Both the position numbers and the translations under genes were made by a program. Shown one piece after another: positions 9,133 through 16,700 of a stretch of 58,892 nucleotides of DNA (positions are counted from its first letter, which is position 1; the number at the start of each line of letters is the position of its first letter). Origin of the DNA: Planctomycetota bacterium (GTDB lineage Bacteria; Planctomycetota; Uabimicrobiia; Uabimicrobiales; Uabimicrobiaceae); contig JAJDCR010000110.1 of assembly GCA_029260735.1 (NCBI GenBank), positions 1 through 58,892 of the forward strand, in the 5' to 3' direction. The notes under the pieces were generated by a model. The model ran no database searches. It worked only from the letters and a program-made list of their open reading frames with translations, and was not told where the DNA came from.

Positions 9133-10851
9133 ATGGCAACATTTTTCATAGGCTTGAGCATAACTTATCACGATCCAGGCTTAGCGATTGTTAATGAAAA
9201 TGGCAACATCGTTTTTGCAGAAGCGACAGAACGCTTTTTACAATATAAAAGAGGAATTAACTGTGAGCCCGATAGTTTAAATCGTATATCCAGTCTCCTT
9301 AAGCAGTATTGTGGCGACGATGCTAACTTTGTTGTCGCAACCAATTGGCGCATTAAACGCCCTTTGTTTGAGAAAATGACACGAGCTCTAGGTTTATTAA
9401 ATGCAAAAACCTTTTTCCAGCCAAAGTATAGTAAATATGATTCTTTCCTCGAAATGTATAAGTTTTCCCATATGATGATGATGCAAAATACGGCTTTTAC
9501 TAAACGCTGTGGAAACTTGACTCGCCAAGTAAAAGAAGACTTTGGCAAAAGTACTTTGGAATTTAGAGATTATAATCATCATCTCAGCCATGCCGCAGCT
9601 GCTTGCTACACGAGTCCTTTTTCTGAAGCAAGTTGTTTAATTGTTGATTCTTTTGGTGAAATAGGTTCTATTGCTTACTTTAAATACCAAGATGGCAAAA
9701 TCACTACCCTAAAAGAACTAAACCGCTTTGAAAGCCTCGGTTTTTATTATATGAAGCTAACTGAAATATGTGGTTTTAACTGGTTGAAGGGCGAGGAATG
9801 GAAGGTAATGGGCCTAGCTGCTTACGGCCGACTAGACAAAAATGTCTATGATATTCTGCGAACCACGATGCGAGTGGTGAGTGGAGTCTTAAAAGAAAAT
9901 GCTGATAACATAGTTCGAGCCATAGAGACTTTAACAAAACTTCCCATCCTAGATGATTTTCAGCTTCGAGCCAATGTTGCCTATACCGGCCAATATTTTT
10001 TTGCGGAGCTAATGACTGAGCTGGTTTGTCACGCTCACAAACTTTGCCCTAGTGATAATTTTATTTTAGGAGGAGGATGTGCTTTAAATTCGGCCTTCAA
10101 CGGCCAAATTTTGTCAAAAACACCTTTTCAAAAATTGCATGTCCCTTCTGCCCCTGCGGATGACGGTTGTGCCTTGGGCTGTGCTTTGCTTGCCTATCAT
10201 GAGCAATCTTCAGCTGTAGCAGATAGAACTTCTCCTTACCTAGGCTCTACTATTAACCCTAAGAGCGTAGAAAAATTACTACAGTTTAGCGGTTTAAAAA
10301 TAGTTCATTTGCCCGAAACCATTTGCCAAGAGACTGCCCAACTGCTTTCTGAGGGCAAATTGGTTGCTTGGTGGCAAAACCAAGCCGAGTTTGGCCCTAG
10401 AGCCTTAGGAAACCGCTCTATATTAGCCGATCCAAGATTAGATACAATAAAAGATACCATCAACGCCAAAGTAAAGTTTCGCGAAGAATTTCGCCCTTTC
10501 GCCCCCTCAATCTTGGATGAATTTGGTACGGAATATTTTGAAAACTACCAATATTCCCCCTATATGGAAAGAGCTCTGCTCTTTAAAGAAGAGGTACGCA
10601 AAACGGTACCTGCTGTCGTTCACGCAGACAATACCGGCAGGTTACAATCCGTCACTCAAAAAAACAATGCAAAATACTACCAACTTATCCAGGAATTTCA
10701 TAAAATTACCAAGGTACCTATCTTGCTCAACACGAGTTTTAATGTTATGGGTAAACCCATTGTTCATTCCCTAGAGGATGCCATAAGTGTATTTCTTACC
10801 TCGGGGTTGGATATTCTTGTATTAGAGGATTATTTGATTAGCAAAAATTGA
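9133..10851 (+). CDS. O-carbamoyltransferase, NodU/CmcH/TobZ family (copy 1)
   Basis: 572 residues, the normal length for the family. The Kae1-like N-terminal domain has metal-binding His residues in His-His-Leu-Ser-His-Ala (about 150-155), the acidic motif Val-Asp-Ser-Phe-Gly-Glu (about 171-176), and Gly-Gly-Gly-Cys-Ala-Leu-Asn-Ser followed by Ala-Asp-Asp-Gly. The YrdC-like C-terminal part has Phe-Gly-Pro-Arg-Ala-Leu-Gly-Asn-Arg-Ser (about 421-430), which binds carbamoyl phosphate/carbamoyladenylate. Known members transfer carbamoyl groups to hydroxyls of antibiotics and Nod factors. It is cotranscribed with the P450, which suggests hydroxylation followed by carbamoylation. It is clearly diverged from the second copy at 29412-31106, so a recent duplication is unlikely. 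A terminator-like hairpin follows. Confidence 0.9.
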   Translation: MATFFIGLSITYHDPGLAIVNENGNIVFAEATERFLQYKRGINCEPDSLNRISSLLKQYCGDDANFVVATNWRIKRPLFEKMTRALGLLNAKTFFQPKYSKYDSFLEMYKFSHMMMMQNTAFTKRCGNLTRQVKEDFGKSTLEFRDYNHHLSHAAAACYTSPFSEASCLIVDSFGEIGSIAYFKYQDGKITTLKELNRFESLGFYYMKLTEICGFNWLKGEEWKVMGLAAYGRLDKNVYDILRTTMRVVSGVLKENADNIVRAIETLTKLPILDDFQLRANVAYTGQYFFAELMTELVCHAHKLCPSDNFILGGGCALNSAFNGQILSKTPFQKLHVPSAPADDGCALGCALLAYHEQSSAVADRTSPYLGSTINPKSVEKLLQFSGLKIVHLPETICQETAQLLSEGKLVAWWQNQAEFGPRALGNRSILADPRLDTIKDTINAKVKFREEFRPFAPSILDEFGTEYFENYQYSPYMERALLFKEEVRKTVPAVVHADNTGRLQSVTQKNNAKYYQLIQEFHKITKVPILLNTSFNVMGKPIVHSLEDAISVFLTSGLDILVLEDYLISKN

Positions 10852-10856
10852 AAAAT

Positions 10857-10883
10857 AAAGCAGAAATGAATATTTTCTGCTTT
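10857..10883 (+). terminator. terminator-like hairpin after the P450/carbamoyltransferase operon
   Basis: AAAGCAGAAA (10857-10866) and TTTCTGCTTT (10874-10883) pair perfectly over 10 bp with a 7-nt loop. The downstream T-run is short (part of the stem), so it may be a weak or factor-assisted terminator. Confidence 0.45.
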
Positions 10884-10914
10884 CAAAAAGAATCTTGAAA
10901 AATCGTTTTTTAGC

Positions 10915-10956
10915 AAAGTTTATAGAGAAAAGTTTATAGAGAAAAGTTTATAGAAA
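10915..10956 (+). repeat. three tandem 14-bp repeats upstream of the HTH-repeat gene
   Basis: AAAGTTTATAGAGA at 10915-10928 and 10929-10942, then AAAGTTTATAGAAA at 10943-10956, ending 15 nt before the ATG of the four-HTH protein. The position in the 5' leader makes them candidates for repeated binding sites of that protein itself, or simple slippage repeats. Confidence 0.8.
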
Positions 10957-10971
10957 AAAAGAGAGAACAAA

Positions 10972-11850
10972 ATGAAAGAAGTATACAAATTTAATGAAGC
11001 TCTCAAAATTTTAGGTATCACCCCCAATGAATTCAATGACCTAATAGCTAATCAGCAGCTTGTTCCAGTGAGGCACGGTGGTAGTTTAAAATTCAGAAAA
11101 GCCGATATTGAAAGAATCTTAAATCCGCAAGCTGTTCCCTCGTTAGAGAAAAAGTTCTATAGTTGGGATGAAGCTTTAACCAAACTCCAATTAGAAGATG
11201 AAGACCTCCGTAGCTTAGTGGAATGTGGAAATATTCCCATAACTAGTGATATAAAATTCCATTGCGCTGATATTGATAAGTGGGTAGACATCAAATCCAC
11301 CGATGCAACTGTCCTCTTACCAGAAGTAAGTCGACATGTAACGAGTAGTTCATACTCTCACTCAACTCCTGCTCCTGCTCCTGCTCCTGTCCAGAAGAAG
11401 TCTAGCAATCGATACACTCGCGATGAAGTCCTGAATGTTTTACAGCTAAACAACTTGGAAGAGCTTGATGCTCTATTAAATGAAGGGGCTTTGCCTGTTT
11501 ACTATGAACACGGTGAAATGAAGTTTGAGAAGGGACTTGTTGATGCTTACCGCAGTCAGCTCCAATTCGATACAACCATCGTAGTGCCGAGCGGAACTCT
11601 TTTTCCTATAGAAGAAGATGATGATCAAGATATGGTTCATATCAAGTCTCCTTCCCCACAACCAAAGCCCAAGGAAGAGTTTTATAGTTGGGATAAAACT
11701 TTAACCATGCTCCAAATAGAAGATGAAGACCTCCGCAGTTTAGTGGAGTACGGGGATCTTCGCATGGCTGGCGATATGAAATTCCATCGTGCCGATATTG
11801 ATAAATGGATAGATACTAAATCCACTGATGAAACTATTTTCTTGGGATAG
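10972..11850 (+). CDS. protein of four tandem excisionase/MerR-like helix-turn-helix repeats
   Basis: 292 residues built from four copies of a unit of about 48 residues, at about 5-52, 61-110, 144-192 and 238-287. Each reads Tyr/Phe-x-x-Asp/Glu-x-x-Leu-x-x-Leu, a short acidic helix, a variable turn, then Lys-Phe-x-x-Ala-Asp-Ile-Asp/Glu-Lys/Arg, which is the pattern of excisionase-type (HTH_17, MerR-like) DNA-binding domains. Copies 2 and 4 are close to identical, showing internal duplication. Linkers are Pro/Ala- or acid-rich (about 118-137 and 200-236). Such domains bind DNA, but the marked acidity of repeats 2 and 4 (Glu-Asp-Glu-Asp-Leu-Arg) leaves open a protein-binding role. Three 14-bp direct repeats precede the gene. 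It is on the same strand as, and 51 nt before, the glutathione transferase. Confidence 0.6.
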   Translation: MKEVYKFNEALKILGITPNEFNDLIANQQLVPVRHGGSLKFRKADIERILNPQAVPSLEKKFYSWDEALTKLQLEDEDLRSLVECGNIPITSDIKFHCADIDKWVDIKSTDATVLLPEVSRHVTSSSYSHSTPAPAPAPVQKKSSNRYTRDEVLNVLQLNNLEELDALLNEGALPVYYEHGEMKFEKGLVDAYRSQLQFDTTIVVPSGTLFPIEEDDDQDMVHIKSPSPQPKPKEEFYSWDKTLTMLQIEDEDLRSLVEYGDLRMAGDMKFHRADIDKWIDTKSTDETIFLG

Positions 11851-11900
11851 AATGAGACAAAAATACAATACACGTTACTTGAAATAGAAAGGACATTGCT

Positions 11901-12752
11901 ATGTCTGAAAATAACGACTACCAGCCGCCAAAAGTTTGGGAATGGAAAAAAGAGAGCGGTGGTAATTGGGCGAGCATCAACCGCCCCATTGCCGGTGCAA
12001 CTCATGAAAAAGCCTTGCCCTTAGGAAAACATCCATTCCAATTATATTCCCTAGCAACGCCCAACGGACAAAAAGTAACAATCATGTTAGAGGAATTATT
12101 AGCTCTTGGTGAAACAAAGGCCGAATACGACGCTTATCTTATTAATATCAAGGAAGGTGATCAGTTCTCCAGCGGTTTTGTTGAGATCAATCCCAACTCG
12201 AAAATTCCAGCATTAATGGACCAATCCACAACACCACCCACTCGTGTATTTGAATCAGGTTCGATACTTCTTTATCTAGCAGAGAAGTTTGGGCAATTGA
12301 TGCCAGCAGACCACCCCAGCCGCACAGAATGCCTCAATTGGCTTTTCTGGCAAATGGGTTCAGCTCCCTACCTAGGCGGTGGCTTTGGGCATTTTTATAG
12401 CTATGCCCCCATCAAAATTGAGTATTGTATTGACCGCTTCGCTATGGAAACAAAACGCCAATTGGATGTTCTAAACCAACATTTAGCGAACCGTTCTTAT
12501 ATGGCAGGTGATGATTATTCCATTGCGGACATAGCTATTTGGCCGTGGTATGGTGGTGTTGTCCTTGGTAAGCTTTACGACTCAGCCGAATTTCTCGATG
12601 TTAAATCCTATACTCATGTTCTTCGTTGGGCGGAAAATATCTCGCAAAGACCAGCCGTCCAAAGAGGCAGTCGAGTCAATCGTGCCTGGGGAGAAGAAGC
12701 AGAGCAACTTCATGAACGCCACGATGCCAGTGATTTTGACTCTAAAAATTAA
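11901..12752 (+). CDS. yghU: YghU-type glutathione S-transferase / disulfide-bond oxidoreductase
   Basis: 283 residues, matching E. coli YghU in length and layout. An N-terminal extension has the Trp-Glu-Trp-Lys and Ser-Ile-Asn-Arg-Pro motifs typical of this subfamily. A thioredoxin-like domain starts near Phe-Gln-Leu-Tyr-Ser-Leu (about 47) with Thr-Pro-Asn-Gly-Gln-Lys, then Asn-Ser-Lys-Ile-Pro-Ala (cis-Pro, about 112-117) and Glu-Ser-Gly-Ser-Ile (glutathione-binding Glu-Ser). A helical C-terminal domain contains Tyr-Ser-Ile-Ala-Asp-Ile-Ala. The family binds two glutathiones and reduces disulfides; it is cytoplasmic. The gene ends before a bidirectional hairpin facing glyoxalase I, another glutathione enzyme. 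Confidence 0.85.
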   Translation: MSENNDYQPPKVWEWKKESGGNWASINRPIAGATHEKALPLGKHPFQLYSLATPNGQKVTIMLEELLALGETKAEYDAYLINIKEGDQFSSGFVEINPNSKIPALMDQSTTPPTRVFESGSILLYLAEKFGQLMPADHPSRTECLNWLFWQMGSAPYLGGGFGHFYSYAPIKIEYCIDRFAMETKRQLDVLNQHLANRSYMAGDDYSIADIAIWPWYGGVVLGKLYDSAEFLDVKSYTHVLRWAENISQRPAVQRGSRVNRAWGEEAEQLHERHDASDFDSKN

Positions 12753-12804
12753 TTTGGCTCGCGGGTGATTTTCTCCGTAGCGGTAGGTTATCACTGCGGA
12801 GCAG

Positions 12805-12842
12805 TCATTGATATCAATACGTTAGATTATTGATGTCAATGA
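12805..12842. terminator. hairpin between convergent yghU and gloA genes
   Basis: TCATTGATATCAATA (12805-12819) pairs with TATTGATGTCAATGA (12828-12842) over 15 bp with one G-T position and an 8-nt loop. Its place between convergent genes fits a bidirectional terminator. The flanks lack a long T-run, so the role is an inference from position and symmetry. Confidence 0.5.
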
Positions 12843-12879
12843 CCACACAAGCAGGTGCTCTCCCCCCTTAACAAACCCC

Positions 12880-13320
12880 TTACCAAGACCCCTCATTGGC
12901 CATAGAAGCCCAAGGCTCTTGCGGAGCCAACGCTTCCCCTTTCTGGAGCAATTCAATGGAGATCCCATCGGGAGAGCGGACGAAGGCCATGTAGCCATCG
13001 CGAGGAGGGCGGTTAATGGTCACTCCGGCATCTTGTAGACGTTGGCAAGTCTCATAGATGTTCTCCACGCTATAGGCTAGGTGGCCAAAGTTACGTCCTC
13101 CGTCATAGTCTTCCGGATCCCAGTTGTATGTAAGCTCAAGAAGGGGAGCTTTGGCTTCCTGGGCGTTTTCTAGATCGTCTGGGGCTGCTAAAAAGATGAG
13201 AGAGAAGCGTCCCTTTTCGCTTTCGTGTCGGCGGGTTTCTACTAAACCAAATTTGTTGCAGTAGAAGTCAAGGGACTCTTCTAGGTTTTTTACACGAACC
13301 ATTGTATGTAGGTATTTCAT
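12880..13320 (-). CDS. gloA: lactoylglutathione lyase (glyoxalase I)
   Basis: 146 residues, the size of bacterial GloA. It converts the methylglyoxal-glutathione hemithioacetal to S-lactoylglutathione in the cytoplasm. Motifs are the start Tyr-Leu-His-Thr-Met-Val-Arg-Val (His-5, first metal ligand), Leu-Glu-Glu-Ser-Leu-Asp-Phe-Tyr, Leu-Glu-Leu-Thr-Tyr-Asn-Trp (Glu ligand, about 62), Gly-Arg-Asn-Phe-Gly-His-Leu-Ala (second His, about 80), and Pro-Asp-Gly-Ile-Ser-Ile-Glu-Leu (last Glu, about 127). All four metal ligands are therefore present. It lies downstream of rbfA but is separated from it by a good intrinsic terminator, so it should have its own promoter. Confidence 0.92.
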   Translation of the reverse strand: MKYLHTMVRVKNLEESLDFYCNKFGLVETRRHESEKGRFSLIFLAAPDDLENAQEAKAPLLELTYNWDPEDYDGGRNFGHLAYSVENIYETCQRLQDAGVTINRPPRDGYMAFVRSPDGISIELLQKGEALAPQEPWASMANEGSW

Positions 13321-13351
13321 TTTGTTTCTCCTAATATTTTGTTAAGCCATT

Positions 13352-13383
13352 AAAAAAAGCGCATGCTTTGGCATACGCTTTTT
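13352..13383 (-). terminator. intrinsic terminator of rbfA
   Basis: Read on the minus strand, the stem GC-core pairs 13371-13383 with 13354-13366 over 13 bp (one mismatch) around a 4-nt loop and runs into a T7 tract at 13358-13352. It sits directly after the rbfA stop codon and is the best intrinsic terminator in the window. Confidence 0.8.
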
Positions 13384-13384
13384 C

Positions 13385-13807
13385 TTATGTCGATTCTTCG
13401 ATAGTGGGAGTGGGAGCAGGAAGTTCTTCCTCTAAACTTTCTTCTATGGGGTTGGCTATACAAAACATTAGCTCGGGAACACGACGTCGATTAATAGCAT
13501 GAGCAATCTCGAAACGTAGTTTTCCTGAGGCCGCATTTAGCCGTTGTAGAATTTCTATCTTGCTTAAAGATTCGTCTGGAATACTTTGCCCTATGTTAAC
13601 CAAGAGACGAGAAGCATCTGGAGCTGGCTCAATGGAGACAACGTACAGGTTACGAAGTATGTCGTCATCACATTCTCCTGCTAAAACATAGTTGATTTCT
13701 CGAGAGATTTGGCCGCATAACTGCAAAGTCTTTCGGCGATCTCCATTAGATTTTCGGTAGGGCTTTCGAGAAGAATCCTTTTTTCGCGAAGACTTGGGTC
13801 GCTTCAT
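13385..13807 (-). CDS. rbfA: ribosome-binding factor A
   Basis: 140 residues. RbfA binds the 30S subunit and helps mature the 5' end of 16S rRNA. The KH-like core is visible: Leu-Cys-Gly-Gln-Ile-Ser-Arg-Glu-Ile (first helix, about 29-37), Val-Val-Ser-Ile-Glu-Pro-Ala-Pro-Asp (the family's V-x-V-S-x-D strand), and the late motif Leu-Arg-Phe-Glu-Ile-Ala-His-Ala-Ile-Asn-Arg-Arg-Arg-Val-Pro-Glu-Leu. The N terminus has a basic extension of about 25 residues rich in Lys/Arg/Ser, and the C terminus an acidic, Pro-rich tail. It is not next to infB or truB as in many genomes. Confidence 0.8.
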   Translation of the reverse strand: MKRPKSSRKKDSSRKPYRKSNGDRRKTLQLCGQISREINYVLAGECDDDILRNLYVVSIEPAPDASRLLVNIGQSIPDESLSKIEILQRLNAASGKLRFEIAHAINRRRVPELMFCIANPIEESLEEELPAPTPTIEEST

Positions 13808-13899
13808 GATTTCTCCTTACAATGTTCACAAAAATTTTTCTACATCTTTGTATAACCGGTAAAAAAAAAATAGGTTTGAATATTTTTTAACGATGGCAC

Positions 13900-15108
13900 C
13901 TAAATCATTTGAGCAAAAAGAAAGTATCCTTGTATGCACAGAGCACCAATGGAGAGCAAAGAAAGCAAATGGTTTATATAATATGTGCTTGTTGCAAAAA
14001 TATATTGTCGATTTAGCTCAAAACTGCTCGACACTCTTGTCATTTGCTCTTTATGTTCATACACTTGAATAAATAAGTTTAAAATTATGCGCGATAGATG
14101 GAAGAGAATTAATGTAACAAATACTGCGACAGATAGAGAAGAATGCTCGCCCACCTTATCCAAAAAAGCTTGGCCTAAGGTTAATGAGGAGTAATCCAGT
14201 TCGGAAGAAAATGCAACCCAAAGCTTAGCTATAAAAAAAAGAGTATAGGGAAAGACAAAAATGAGCAAAGAGGCTTGGTGAACAAGAGAGAGAGGTCCTT
14301 CTAAGGCATAGCGTAGTTTACCCAAGTCGTACTGGATGAACATATCACGAACATTTGCTTTGCTGAGTCCTCCTAAATCTATTTCCAGTGCATCTAAATC
14401 AGAACGATTGATCTTTGTTTTAAAAGTGACCACTCGGTTTAGCTTAGTTCCAGGGTTAAAAACAACATTTTGCAAACTTGCTTTGGTTAAGTCCGCAGAG
14501 CTCAAATCGACGTCGGCTAGGTTAGAGCGGTTTAAGTTAGCTCGCTCTAAATTAGCATTGTCGAGCTTCGCTTCGATTAAATTAGCCCGTTGCATTTTCG
14601 CGCCTCTTAAGTCCGCCCTTGTCATACTCACTTCTTGCAAGTTAGCATTTTGAAAATTGGCTTCTTGCATTTTTGTTTCATAAAAACTAGCTCCTTGCAA
14701 GTTGGCATATTGAAAATTAGCTCCATAAAAGTCCGCCCGAGGGGCTCTCACATTTTGCATCTTGCCTTCCCTGAAGTCTGCATTTTGAAGAGTAGCTTCC
14801 TGAAGCTTTCCGTTTTGGATATCGGCTTTACGTAAGTTAGCTCCTTGCAAATTGGCCATTCGAAGATTAACCCCTTGTAAGTTTGCCTCTTCCAAATTGG
14901 CTTTTTGAAGATCAGCTTGTTGGAGGTTAGCTTCTCCAAGATCGGCCCCTTGAAAGTTGATTTTTTGGAGATTACCTCCATATAAATCTACTTTACTTAG
15001 GTCAACTTTAACTTCAGGATTTTTTTTTCTCCATTCATTCCAGCGCTTACATGAGTTTTCTTCCCGAATGGACGTAACCAATAACTTGAACTGCTCTTGA
15101 TTTGCCAT
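13900..15108 (-). CDS. pentapeptide-repeat protein with C-terminal membrane anchor
   Basis: 402 residues. An N-terminal helix (about 1-30) is followed by about 35 pentapeptide repeats of the A(D/N)LxX type (about 35-235), which fold as a right-handed quadrilateral beta-helix. The last 130 residues contain three hydrophobic segments (about 282-305, 322-345 and 375-400), so the helix is tethered to the membrane. Pentapeptide proteins include DNA-gyrase-protecting mimics, but the membrane anchor argues for a structural or scaffold role instead. It is the last gene of a same-strand row with the two glycosyltransferase-like paralogues and the dehydrogenase genes. The repeats create long antisense open frames that are not genes. 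Confidence 0.8.
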   Translation of the reverse strand: MANQEQFKLLVTSIREENSCKRWNEWRKKNPEVKVDLSKVDLYGGNLQKINFQGADLGEANLQQADLQKANLEEANLQGVNLRMANLQGANLRKADIQNGKLQEATLQNADFREGKMQNVRAPRADFYGANFQYANLQGASFYETKMQEANFQNANLQEVSMTRADLRGAKMQRANLIEAKLDNANLERANLNRSNLADVDLSSADLTKASLQNVVFNPGTKLNRVVTFKTKINRSDLDALEIDLGGLSKANVRDMFIQYDLGKLRYALEGPLSLVHQASLLIFVFPYTLFFIAKLWVAFSSELDYSSLTLGQAFLDKVGEHSSLSVAVFVTLILFHLSRIILNLFIQVYEHKEQMTRVSSSFELNRQYIFATSTYYINHLLSLLSIGALCIQGYFLFAQMI

Positions 15109-15150
15109 ATTACTATCCTATCCCTTATCCCTATTAGTTATTACTCTTAA

Positions 15151-16659
15151 CTAAGATTTAGCATCATCTAGACTCGATAGAAAATTTACAAAAGGATGCT
15201 CAACATCTTCTCCCCCTCCCAAATAGAGTCCACAATCAGGACATTCTTCTGCTCCTTGCACAGGAGATAAACAAGCAGGGCACTCTTCTATCGAAGATTC
15301 TCCTAAGTTTAGATAATTCTTAATTAACTCAAGGGCTTTGGGAAAATTTTCTTCCTGAATTTGAAAGGAGTACTCTTCCCTATATCCTCTTAGCTCAGGA
15401 TGTCCATATTGATAGAGTTTTTCTGTCAATATGGGAGTTTCTTTTAGAAGAATTTCTCTAATATCCCTTGCCTCCACGGCGTCAAAGTGTTTGATATCTT
15501 TAAATTTAGGGGTATAGTCGAGAGCAGCATGATCGTAAAAAGTTTCCATTTTGTAAATATAAGTTTTGTAAAGAGCATCCTCTATGCGACTTTTTGTCAG
15601 GTTATCATCCTCTTTTTCTCGTTGTTCGCTAAAAGCTTGAAAAAGCTCTTTATTATCGATTCCCATATTTTTTACGACTTCAGCGACTCTAAGCCTCAAT
15701 TGTTGCTCAGGAGATTTGATTAGGTGACAAAAAACATCGTGAGATAAGGATCTCATCGCAGCCAAAGGTTTTACCTCTTCTTCCCATTTTTTATTATCTA
15801 AGTCTTTTAATTTTGCAAGGGAAGAAGGAAAAAACTCTTTATCTAAATTTTCAACTATCTGAAAGATCCCGTCATACCTAGTTCTTGATCGTACCACGAT
15901 GTTTTCATCCGCTTGCTGATTTCCAGAATACAGTCTAAAGATGTACCCGGCACTTTTATGTTGTCCATAAAAAGAGGAAAGTGTCTCTTCTATTTGCTGA
16001 CGAATAAAATCAACGTTCATTTTATTCCAAAAGCCTTCTACTCCTATACGAAGAAGTAGCTCAACTTTGTCTGCTTGTCCATAAGCAAGAAGAGGGTTAA
16101 AACGAATGTCACTTTTTTTAGAAAAAACAATCTGGGGCTCTGTCTCGACAAATTTTTCTTGGAAAGAGGGAGGAGTCTCTTGGGAAGTGATTTCTTCGTT
16201 ACTTTTTACTCTATGCATAGGAACAACAAAAAAAGCCATCTCAGGATTTTCTTCCACTGTACCTAGAAAATCCTGCCAGCCAGACTCTGTAAACATAGTT
16301 TGTCCATCAAAAGCAAGTGCATAGTCGGCATTTTCCAGGCCTTTCTCTATAGCAAAATTCCTCGCAGCATTTATGTTGCAGGTATATCGAATTCGCTCAA
16401 TAGGGTTTTCTTGTAGGTTGTATTCCTCTTTATCAAAGAGAATACTATCGTATTTATATCCGGCCTTATCCAACATTCTTTTGTAGGTTTCTTGTTTTTC
16501 CTTTGAGAATATTCGATTTAGAAGAAATCTCTTTTCACAATGCTTGAAAGGAGCTTCATTTTCTAAGATAAAACGTAGATTTTCTTCTGTTTGATTCTCC
16601 GAGTGTCGAGGAGGAATGTCATTGCCTAAGATACGATATAAAACAAAAGACCTTGTCAT
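15151..16659 (-). CDS. glycosyltransferase-like protein with HEAT-like segment and zinc ribbon (paralogue B)
   Basis: 502 residues, paralogous over its length to the neighbour at 16701-18398. The start (Val-Leu-Tyr-Arg-Ile-Leu-Gly-Asn-Asp, then Pro-Pro-Arg-His) and the Phe-Asp-Gly-Gln-Thr segment (about 116-120) look like the nucleotide-sugar region of a GT-A-type domain, but no classical DxD is obvious. A helical stretch around 305-390 resembles HEAT repeats. A C-terminal CxxC...CxxC zinc ribbon (about 465-480) precedes a short tail. No signal peptide or membrane segment is present, so a cytoplasmic location is likely. I cannot name the substrate. It lies 41 nt downstream of its paralogue, consistent with a tandem duplication and cotranscription. 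Confidence 0.5.
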   Translation of the reverse strand: MTRSFVLYRILGNDIPPRHSENQTEENLRFILENEAPFKHCEKRFLLNRIFSKEKQETYKRMLDKAGYKYDSILFDKEEYNLQENPIERIRYTCNINAARNFAIEKGLENADYALAFDGQTMFTESGWQDFLGTVEENPEMAFFVVPMHRVKSNEEITSQETPPSFQEKFVETEPQIVFSKKSDIRFNPLLAYGQADKVELLLRIGVEGFWNKMNVDFIRQQIEETLSSFYGQHKSAGYIFRLYSGNQQADENIVVRSRTRYDGIFQIVENLDKEFFPSSLAKLKDLDNKKWEEEVKPLAAMRSLSHDVFCHLIKSPEQQLRLRVAEVVKNMGIDNKELFQAFSEQREKEDDNLTKSRIEDALYKTYIYKMETFYDHAALDYTPKFKDIKHFDAVEARDIREILLKETPILTEKLYQYGHPELRGYREEYSFQIQEENFPKALELIKNYLNLGESSIEECPACLSPVQGAEECPDCGLYLGGGEDVEHPFVNFLSSLDDAKS

Positions 16660-16700
16660 AATTTTTACTCACTGTCTTTAGATTTCTTTTATATGGTGGT

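Noticed and set aside
9168..9591. Minus-strand open frames inside carbamoyltransferase copy 1
   Set aside because: Shadow frames; the plus-strand motifs are complete.
10915..10956. Possible CRISPR array
   Set aside because: The 14-bp units are directly adjacent with no spacers and no cas genes are present.
11901..13320. Glutathione enzyme pair as a horizontally acquired island
   Set aside because: Base composition is close to the neighbours by eye and no mobile-element remains flank it; cannot be supported without computation.
14336..14835. Plus-strand open frames opposite the pentapeptide gene
   Set aside because: They arise from the regular codon pattern of the repeats; no ribosome sites, and the minus-strand protein is clear.
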